This document shows, in pieces, positions 43,125 through 50,500 of a DNA stretch of 64,000 nt. The first letter of the stretch is position 1, and every line of letters starts with the position of its first letter. The stretch lies in the NCBI RefSeq assembly GCF_031432975.1, contig NZ_CP133838.1, forward strand, positions 2,480,001 through 2,544,000. The letters are read 5' to 3'. The notes beneath the pieces were generated by a model. It did not search any database and was not told the origin of the DNA. It saw only the letters and a list, made by a program, of their open reading frames with translations. A program made the position numbers and the translations under genes. This DNA comes from Buttiauxella selenatireducens. Its GTDB lineage: Bacteria; Pseudomonadota; Gammaproteobacteria; Enterobacterales; Enterobacteriaceae.

Positions 43125-43301
43125 AACAGCGGCAACAAGGGTGCCTAACTTTTTCGATTTAAGAACACGGGAAACGCTGCGAGGGCTGCTGATGATAGAC
43201 TCCAGTTTTTTCAGGGCGCGGCTAAAAGAATTATTCTCTTATGATTTAAATTTAAGTCAATCAAACCCGCTACCCAGAATGGCCTGGTTTGTTATTTGTC
43301 T

Positions 43302-43520
43302 TCAATTCTCCTTCAAATGAAGACGTCCATTTTCCATGATCAGAACCCGATCAGCAGAAGCGAGAGTCTCTGGCCTGTGGGCGATAAGAAGAACGGGTAT
43401 TCCCGTTTGACGCAGGGTCTGGCTGATGATGATTTCGCTTTCCACATCCAGATGACTTGTCGCTTCATCAAGCAACAGAAAACCAGGATTCTTGTACAGC
43501 GCTCGGGCTAAAAGCAACAC
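43302..43520 (-). pseudogene. C-terminal remnant of a CvaB-type bacteriocin ABC exporter
   Basis: 72 residues covering only the end of an ABC ATPase: LLLARALYKNPGFLLLDEAT (Walker B), SHLDVESE (D-loop) and LIAHRPETLASADRVLIMEN (H-loop). The SHLD and AHRPET wording is that of colicin V exporters (CvaB/RaxB). The C39 peptidase, membrane and Walker A parts are missing; a stop (TAA) lies just upstream in frame. It cannot be active. It lies downstream of a microcin-like precursor gene and two small membrane protein genes, implying a former export system. Confidence 0.82.
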
Positions 43521-43561
43521 GATATTTTATCAGAAGGCAATAACGCCGAGTCATTACTCAC

Positions 43562-43777
43562 TTACAATTTCCTTTTAGGAGAAATCACTTTTAATATATA
43601 GGGAAGCATCTTCATCAAGATAGTAATGGATGAATGAAATGTGAAAACAATCAAGATGAATTTTGAAAATCCAGCAGGCAAAGAATACCATGTTAAAAAT
43701 GCGACGGAAGAACCACTTAGCAATGATGCACCAATCAGAACACCGAGTATCACAGTAATAAATTTTACTAATGCCAT
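43562..43777 (-). CDS. Small two-helix membrane protein, immunity-like
   Basis: 71 residues with two hydrophobic segments (about 5-28, FITVILGVLIGASLLSGSSV; and 39-61) and a basic tail (ISPKRKL). GGAAG sits ahead of the ATG. No family is recognised. Size, topology and place between a microcin-like precursor and a CvaB-type exporter remnant recall microcin immunity proteins, which are small inner-membrane proteins. That role is an inference from context. The flanking DNA is markedly AT-rich compared with digH and the secretion genes. Confidence 0.55.
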   Translation of the reverse strand: MALVKFITVILGVLIGASLLSGSSVAFLTWYSLPAGFSKFILIVFTFHSSITILMKMLPYILKVISPKRKL

Positions 43778-43906
43778 TGCATCTTCCGCCGGATAGTTAT
43801 TTATCTTTTACTGGCCGCACCCTCTACACCACTACTGCTAACAAGGGTTAAACCATTCCTTTAGCCACAAATGAATAATATTTATTACCTGACTGGCCTT
43901 TAGCTA

Positions 43907-44125
43907 CTAACTAACCAATTTAGTTATTGTTAACAGAATTCTAGAAACAGCAGGTGGAATTAATTTCCCACAAGTATATATAACACTAGATATAGTGAAT
44001 ATTTTCACTGCAATTTGGATGACTGTACATGCCTCTAAGTGATTTAGCATAGTTACGGAATTATAAGCTATAAAAATAGACAAAATCACTGCTATCGTAG
44101 TGCTCAGATGCTTACCCACATTCAT
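43907..44125 (-). CDS. Small two-helix membrane protein, immunity-like (2)
   Basis: 72 residues, two hydrophobic segments (about 8-27, LSTTIAVILSIFIAYNSVTM; and 33-55) and a basic C-terminal part. Size and layout are the same as for the 43562-43777 product, but sequence similarity between them is low. The ribosome binding site is weak. Not recognised; it may be a second immunity protein or an accessory peptide of the same microcin-like locus. Confidence 0.5.
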   Translation of the reverse strand: MNVGKHLSTTIAVILSIFIAYNSVTMLNHLEACTVIQIAVKIFTISSVIYTCGKLIPPAVSRILLTITKLVS

Positions 44126-44179
44126 AATATATACCGGTCAAAATTAACGGAATTGAGCGCATTACTTTTGGTATCAGGT

Positions 44180-44365
44180 TTACACGCCTTGGACAGTCGC
44201 ATCAGTCGCATCAGTCGCATCAGTCGCATAATTCGGCTGAAAACCATTAGCTTTCTCTCTATATCCATTGTTTGTAGAATTATTATTTACAACGGCACGA
44301 TCGGAGACATTATCACCACTAACTAAAGCGATCTCATCTAAACTTAATTCTCTGATATTAGACAT
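44180..44365 (-). CDS. Microcin-like precursor peptide with double-glycine-type leader
   Basis: 61 residues. The N-terminus MSNIRELSLDEIALVSGDN follows the class II microcin leader pattern M-R-E-L-x-x-x-E-x-x-x-V-S-G, except that the residue after the Gly is Asp rather than Gly or Ala. The remaining 42 or so residues are polar (Asn-rich, then ATD repeats), unlike hydrophobic class II microcins, so it may be divergent or decayed. The frame extends to 44476, but AGGG lies ahead of the ATG at 44365 and the leader starts there. Genes for two small membrane proteins and an exporter remnant follow. Confidence 0.6.
   Translation of the reverse strand: MSNIRELSLDEIALVSGDNVSDRAVVNNNSTNNGYREKANGFQPNYATDATDATDATVQGV
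44194..44229. repeat. Four perfect 9-bp tandem repeats inside the microcin-like gene
   Basis: CAGTCGCAT repeats four times without error (44194-44229). On the coding (minus) strand it encodes the Ala-Thr-Asp repeats near the C-terminus of the precursor. A multiple-of-three unit would change peptide length without breaking the frame. Confidence 0.9.
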
Positions 44366-44505
44366 AAAATCCCTTTTAAATGCTTTTAGCAAAAAGTGCT
44401 GATCAACTATTACACATACAAATTGTAAGTGGATAGTGATTATTTGTAAAAAAACAAAAATCAGGAATATTCCCATACAATAACTACATTCAAGGCTGAT
44501 CCCTA

Positions 44506-45843
44506 TCAGTACTCTTTAAACGCCAGTTCCAGGCGTGCGATCAGCGGTTTGAACAGGTAGCTTAAGAATGTCCGCTCGCCGGTTTTTATCGTCACACTTG
44601 CTGGCATGCCAGCTTTAATCTTGTAGTCTCCCAGTAAATGCACGCCTTCGGCGGAAACTTGTACCTCGGCAAGGTAATAGGGTTGTTGTGTGACTTCATC
44701 AATTAAGCGGTCGGCGGAGATGGTTAAGACACGGGCAGGCACCGACGGTAATAAAGCGTGATTGAGGGCAGGGAATAGCACATCAACCGTTAACCCCGGC
44801 ACCAGTTTATCAATAGCGTGTACCGGTATTTTGGCATCGATTTGCAAGGGTTGTCTGGCGGCAATAATATCCATTAAATGCTCGCCTGGCTGAATGACAC
44901 CGCCCACCGTACTGACTTTGACATCCAGCACGATACCGTCAATCGGCGAGCGAATTTCCGTGTTATCCAGTTCGTGACGTGTCGAAACCAGTTCATCTTC
45001 CAGCATGGCGACTTCTTTTTGTTTTTCCGTTAACTCGGATTCCACTTCCCGCAAATATTGGTGGCGCACCTGATACGCTTTGATTTTCAATTCATTTTGT
45101 TGTGATTTTAGTTTGGCAATATTCAGAATATCCTCTGATACACTGCCGGATATTTCCGCGGCTTCACGTTCCAGCACCAGTAATTGTGCTTTGGGGTAGT
45201 AGTTTTTTTCACTGAGCGCTCTTATTGCGCTTAATTCTCTGGTGATCAGGTTGAACTGGTGATCCCGATAACCCTTTATTCTGTTTAGATTTTCAGTTTG
45301 CCCCAAAAGGCCATCGAGTGTTTCCTGAATCATGGATAATTCATCCTCGATCGTTTTTTTGCGGGTATCAAATAATTTGGCTTGCAGGTTTCGCACTTCG
45401 GCCAAACGCTTATTATCGGCAAATTTCTCGGTCAGGGTATTATCGAAAGCAATAGTATCCAGGCCGTCTCTTTCCGCCAGCAAACGATCTTCAATGCTTT
45501 TTGCTGAAATATATTGTGCATTTAATGCGCTGTACCGCATGTCGAGCTGCATTTTGTCCAGGCGAACTAATACCTGATCCTTTTTGACGACGTCTCCTTC
45601 TTTAATAAAAATATCGGTTACCCGACCACCGCTCAGGTGTTGAATCGTTTTACGGTTACTCGAAACTGTCACCGTGCCGTCAGCCACAACACCGGCATCC
45701 AAAGGTGCCTGTACCGCCCAAAACAAGAAGCCACCAACGCCCAGAACAATGACGATTATTCCGCGCAAGATAGGCGGCCAGATGCGCGTATCCACACGGT
45801 CTGAGCCAGCTGCTTTATCGTTTTTTTCGTTGTTTTTCATCAT
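44506..45843 (-). CDS. HlyD/PrtE-type membrane fusion protein of type I secretion
   Basis: 445 residues. One N-terminal membrane helix (about 25-47, ILRGIIVIVLGVGGFLFWAV), then a biotinyl-lipoyl half (KTIQHLSGGRVTDIFIKEGD), a long coiled coil (about 105-300), and a C-terminal barrel with RSPIDGIVLDVKVSTVGGVI and GMPASVTIKTGERTFLSYL. It bridges the ABC protein and a TolC-like outer-membrane channel, which is not encoded nearby; housekeeping TolC is the likely partner. The start codons overlap the ABC gene's stop, so the two are coupled. Confidence 0.93.
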   Translation of the reverse strand: MMKNNEKNDKAAGSDRVDTRIWPPILRGIIVIVLGVGGFLFWAVQAPLDAGVVADGTVTVSSNRKTIQHLSGGRVTDIFIKEGDVVKKDQVLVRLDKMQLDMRYSALNAQYISAKSIEDRLLAERDGLDTIAFDNTLTEKFADNKRLAEVRNLQAKLFDTRKKTIEDELSMIQETLDGLLGQTENLNRIKGYRDHQFNLITRELSAIRALSEKNYYPKAQLLVLEREAAEISGSVSEDILNIAKLKSQQNELKIKAYQVRHQYLREVESELTEKQKEVAMLEDELVSTRHELDNTEIRSPIDGIVLDVKVSTVGGVIQPGEHLMDIIAARQPLQIDAKIPVHAIDKLVPGLTVDVLFPALNHALLPSVPARVLTISADRLIDEVTQQPYYLAEVQVSAEGVHLLGDYKIKAGMPASVTIKTGERTFLSYLFKPLIARLELAFKEY

Positions 45844-47582
45844 CAGGCCTCACGTTGCTGTTCATTACTTGATGAAGGTGCGGTTGACACGGGTTTTAAA
45901 ATGTTGGCTTGTCGTAGGCTGGTGAAAACCTGGTCGCGGGTTCCAAATTCCTGTATGGCTCCCTCATTGAGCAGTAAGACTTTATTGACCACACCGAGCA
46001 GCGTCGGGCGATGCGAGATAATGACCGTGGTTTGCCCCTGAGTACGCAGGGTATTAATCGCCTTAACCAGGGCGAGTTCACCGGCATCATCCAGATTGGC
46101 ATTCGGTTCATCCAGTACGATGAAAGCGGGATTGTTATAGACGGCACGCGCCAGACCAATACGCTGCCGCTGCCCACCGGATAACTGGTGTCCGCCCGCG
46201 CCGAGGAGCGTGTCGTAGCCCTGCGGCAGGCGTAAAATCATCTCGTGTACACCAGCAAGAACCGCGGCGGCCACAATAAGTTCGCTATCATTTTTTTCAA
46301 AACGGGCGATGTTTTGCGCGATGCTGCCGTCAAACAATTCAACTTCTTGCGGCAGATAGCCAATGGCAGGGCCGAGTAACGCTTTATCCCATTGGCAAAT
46401 ATCTGCGCCATCCAGGCGAACCTTGCCAGATAACGGTGCCCATACGCCGACCAGCAGCTTCGCAAGCGAGGTTTTTCCTGATGCGGAAGGGCCAATAATG
46501 CCCAGCACTTCCCCTTGTTCCAGTTGGAATGAGATATTACGCAACAGGGGTGCTTTCTGACCGGGGGCGGCAGCAAACACGCTTTCTACGCTGATATTTC
46601 CTTTTGGGCGCGGCAAAGTCAGGATGTCTTTAGGCGCCGGGTAATCCTTGAGCAACGTCGATAACTGGTGCCAGGCGCTACGAAACTGCACAAACTGCTT
46701 CCAGCTACCAATGATTTGCTCCACCGGGTTCAGAACTCTTCCAAGAATGATGGACGAGGCAATCATCAGCCCCGGGGTAATTTGCCCCCCGATCACCAGT
46801 AATGCGCCGGCACCCAGTGCGACAGATTGCAGTAGTACACGCACAAAGCGGCTCAAACTGCTTAACCCTGCGTTTTTATCGGCTATCTGCGTTTGTAAAA
46901 CCAGCACTTTGCTGTGCTGCTCCTGCCAGTTGAGTTTCAGGGTGGAAAGCATTCCCATTGCTTCAATGGCATCCGAATTTTGCAATTGTTTATTGAGTTT
47001 GGTGGCGTTGTTGATGGTCAACGCATGAGCTTGTTGAATAGGGCGTTTGGTTGATATTTCAGAAACCACTGTCAGGGCAAATAATATGAGTATCCCCCCC
47101 AGGGCAAGATACCCGAGCAGCGGATGGACAATAAATGCAATGAATAAATAAATCGGCGTCCAGGGTATATCAAGCAACGCAAATAAACTGTTACCGGAAA
47201 GAAACTGGCGAATTTGGTCCAGCTCTGCCAGCGACTGGGCAGGGTTATTTTCGCCAGTTGAAACCTTTCTTTTAAACGCGGCATTAAACACTAATTGGCT
47301 TAATTTTACGTCCAGTCGGTTGCCAAGTCTGACCATAACACTTGAGCGGGCAGACTCAATCATCGCAATAACGATGTATAGACCGACTATCAGTAAGGTT
47401 AACATCAGTAATGTCGTGGTATTTTTACTGACTAAAACTCGGTCGTAGACCTGCAACATATAGATTGCCGGCGCCAGCATAAGCATATTAATCACACAAC
47501 TAAAAAACAGCAGCATAATAAATGTGGATTTCGTTCCCTTTAATGCATTCTTCAGTTCTGTTGGCGTATGCTGGCGCGACAT
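45843..47582 (-). CDS. PrtD-type type I secretion ABC transporter
   Basis: 579 residues. A six-helix membrane domain (about 20-310) precedes an ATPase domain with Walker A GPSASGKTS, signature LSGGQRQRIGLA, Walker B AFIVLDEPNANLD and the H-loop ISHRP. There is no N-terminal peptidase or peptidase-like extension, so it belongs to the PrtD/AprD group that exports RTX proteins with uncleaved C-terminal signals. The cargo is very probably the peroxidase encoded 10 bases upstream. Confidence 0.94.
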   Translation of the reverse strand: MSRQHTPTELKNALKGTKSTFIMLLFFSCVINMLMLAPAIYMLQVYDRVLVSKNTTTLLMLTLLIVGLYIVIAMIESARSSVMVRLGNRLDVKLSQLVFNAAFKRKVSTGENNPAQSLAELDQIRQFLSGNSLFALLDIPWTPIYLFIAFIVHPLLGYLALGGILILFALTVVSEISTKRPIQQAHALTINNATKLNKQLQNSDAIEAMGMLSTLKLNWQEQHSKVLVLQTQIADKNAGLSSLSRFVRVLLQSVALGAGALLVIGGQITPGLMIASSIILGRVLNPVEQIIGSWKQFVQFRSAWHQLSTLLKDYPAPKDILTLPRPKGNISVESVFAAAPGQKAPLLRNISFQLEQGEVLGIIGPSASGKTSLAKLLVGVWAPLSGKVRLDGADICQWDKALLGPAIGYLPQEVELFDGSIAQNIARFEKNDSELIVAAAVLAGVHEMILRLPQGYDTLLGAGGHQLSGGQRQRIGLARAVYNNPAFIVLDEPNANLDDAGELALVKAINTLRTQGQTTVIISHRPTLLGVVNKVLLLNEGAIQEFGTRDQVFTSLRQANILKPVSTAPSSSNEQQREA

Positions 47583-47592
47583 AGTTTTCTCC

Positions 47593-50500
47593 TTACGCGA
47601 TCAATGAACTATTGCCATTGTTAGCGGCAAAGGTTGATGGTATTTCCAGAATAAAATCACCGATGGTAACGGTGGTTGAATTAACACCGACTAAGGTAAT
47701 CGTGTCAGCGCCGACGCTGACAACGGTATTCCCACCACTACCGGAGATCCCAACGTTTGCCGCAAAATTACCCGCGGTAATGCCCAGCAAACTCAGATCG
47801 AGGTAATCCTGCCCGCCTGCGGGAGCACTGTCGAATCCGGTGATACGATCCTGCCCAAAGCTTGCGCTGAAGGCGAAGATGTCTTCCCCGGTGCCGCCAT
47901 CCATGTTGTCATTACCCGCTTGACCATTGAGTATGTCGTTGCCGGTTCCTCCCGCCATAACATCGGCACCTGCGCCACCAATCATGACGTCGTTGCCGTT
48001 TCCACCCTGAAGATTATCGATTCCGTCGCCGCCATCCAGGAAGTCATTCCCCCCTCCGCCTGACACCTGGTCGTTGCCGCCCATCCCAAACAGCGAGTCA
48101 TTACCATTACCGCCGGTAATAATGTTGGCGATGGCATTCCCTGTACCGATGAAATTGCCTGTCCCGGTGTACACCAGTTCTTCAACGTTATCGGTCAAAT
48201 CGTAACTGCTGAGGTTGGTTCGAACGACATCCGTCCCGCCATTCGCGCCTTCTATGACAACATCACCCGCATTATCAACGATGTAAGTGTCGTTACCGAC
48301 ACCACCCGTCATGCTGTCAGCACCCAGGCCGCCATCGAGTGTGTCGTTTCCGGCATCCCCTTGCAGGATATCGTTACCGGCTTCACCCAACAGGTTGTCA
48401 TTGCCTGCACCACCGACCAGCAAATCGTCGCCCGCCCGTCCTTGTAGGGTATCGTTGCCACCTTCGCCGCGCAGGATGTCACTCCATGCGGTACCGTTGA
48501 GGTTGTCAGTACCGTTATTACCCACCATCAGATCGCCGACAGGCTGCGTTGTGGTAGAAGTCAGGACAACAGGGGGGTTACCCTCATCATCAACGACGGT
48601 GACGACCACCTGCAACGTCCGACCCACCGCGGCCTGGCCTGGTGTATATGTGGCAGCAGTCGCTCCGAGAATGTTGGTAAACCCGTTCCCGTTCGCGTTG
48701 CTCATTCTCCACTGGTAGCTAAAATTACCCCCGCTCAGGCCGTCAGCATCGGTAATACCGGAAACAACAGCGGTAAGCGTCAGGCTTTCGGTTGGTGTCA
48801 GGTCATTGATGACCGGCTGCCCCTGGGTTGCCTGATTTCGTGGCACAACAGCCTGTGTTTGGCTTGAAACCAGTCTTTCCGCATCACCCATCTGGTCATT
48901 GAAACTGGCGACCACGCGCAATGCTGCCCCCTGGGCTGTTCCCGGCACCCGGAACTCAGCCCCGGTTGCCTGATCCCGCCATTCGCCGCCGATAAAGGCC
49001 TGCCATGTCAGTGTTATTGCGGCGTTAGCGGCAATACCGTTGCCATCACTTAAATTAGCCAGGTTGACTCGCAGAAGGTCGCCCACCTGAGGTGTCGCAT
49101 TACTGATGGCGAGATTCCCGGTAGCCTGTTGTGCCGTCACCCATAGCTGCTTGCCGTCGCCAAACTCCAGTTTTTCGATGTTCAGCAGGCGGTCAATACC
49201 ATCATTGAGGTTCAATGCGGCATTTGGCGTGGCATGGTCGACACGCAGACTGCCGTCCGCCATACGGGTAAAGACGTAGTTGCTGCTGATATCACGATAA
49301 ACCGCAACGTCGATGTCTCCGCTGTTATTCTCACGCAGGATCTCACGCACAATGGAGAGTTGGTCGGGTTTTAAGGTGCCAGCCAGCATGTAAGATTTCA
49401 GCTCGTTCATGCCGTCCACACTGGTGATACCCGGCAAACCACTGACCGCAATGCGTACGTTCAGCCATGAGTCGCCATCAATAATGTCATTACCTGCTTT
49501 ACCGGTTATGCGGTCGCTGCCGCCGCCGCCGAGTAAAATATCGCCGCCGTTATCGGGGTTAAACAGCACGGCATTCGGGTCAGAAGAACGTGCAACGCCG
49601 AGGATCTGTTGCAGCCCCGCAATCCGGTCAGCCCCTTCCTGAGTCAGATTATTGGAAAGCGGAACACCCTGAACCGGCGCAGTGCCGAGAGGTTGCTCAG
49701 TGCCCGTTAACACGTCGTTGTGTTTCCAGCCCGATAACCCTTCGACCAGGTCGAAACGATCCCGCAGGATAAATTCCTGTTGGTTGACGAAAATCGGAAT
49801 ACCGAGGTCAGAGTTAGCGCCATTTGGGTCGCCTTTATGGATTGCCCAGTCGAAACCGGCCATCCCATTATTGCGCTGAATACCCGCGCCCTGAACCATG
49901 ATGTCGTCACCTGCTTCGCCATCATAGTCAGTATCGTTACCCTGGCCGTTCAGCACGTCGTGACCGACAATCGTACTGTTGAAGAACAACTCGGAGTTCT
50001 CACCGGTCAGCGAGTCAAACCCGTCACCGCCTTCCAACCAGTCGTCACCTTCATTGCCAAGCAGGGCATCACCACCGGAACCACCCTGTACAAAGTCATT
50101 ATCGCGACCTGCAAAGACTTCCTGTGCATCTTCGCCCACCACGATAAAATCACTGCCGCTGCCACCGAAGACCAGATCGTTACCGTTACCCGAGAAGATG
50201 ACGTCATGACCCGCATCGCCATGCAGGAAGTCGGCATCCCCAACAGGCGTCCCGGTGTCAGTAATAATGTCATCGCCGTCACCGCCGTGGACCACGTCAG
50301 CTTCATCACCACCATCAAGGCGGTCATCGCCCGCATCACCCCACAGGCTGTCGATACCTTTACCGCCGATGAGCGTATCGTTACCGGCAGTACCACCCAG
50401 CACCACATGACCGTCACCGGTATATTTAAGGTAACCGCCGTCTTTTGCACCGTCGCCGTCAACATCCGTTGTGGCCTCACGCCGAACCAGCAGCGGGCTC

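Noticed and set aside
45843-47582. PrtD-type transporter as the processing exporter for the microcin-like peptide
   Set aside because: It lacks the C39 peptidase domain needed to cut double-glycine leaders; the RTX peroxidase is the obvious cargo.
49969-50400. Tandem DNA repeats in the peroxidase gene as a mobile or regulatory element
   Set aside because: They encode the calcium-binding RTX nonapeptides and are explained by the protein.
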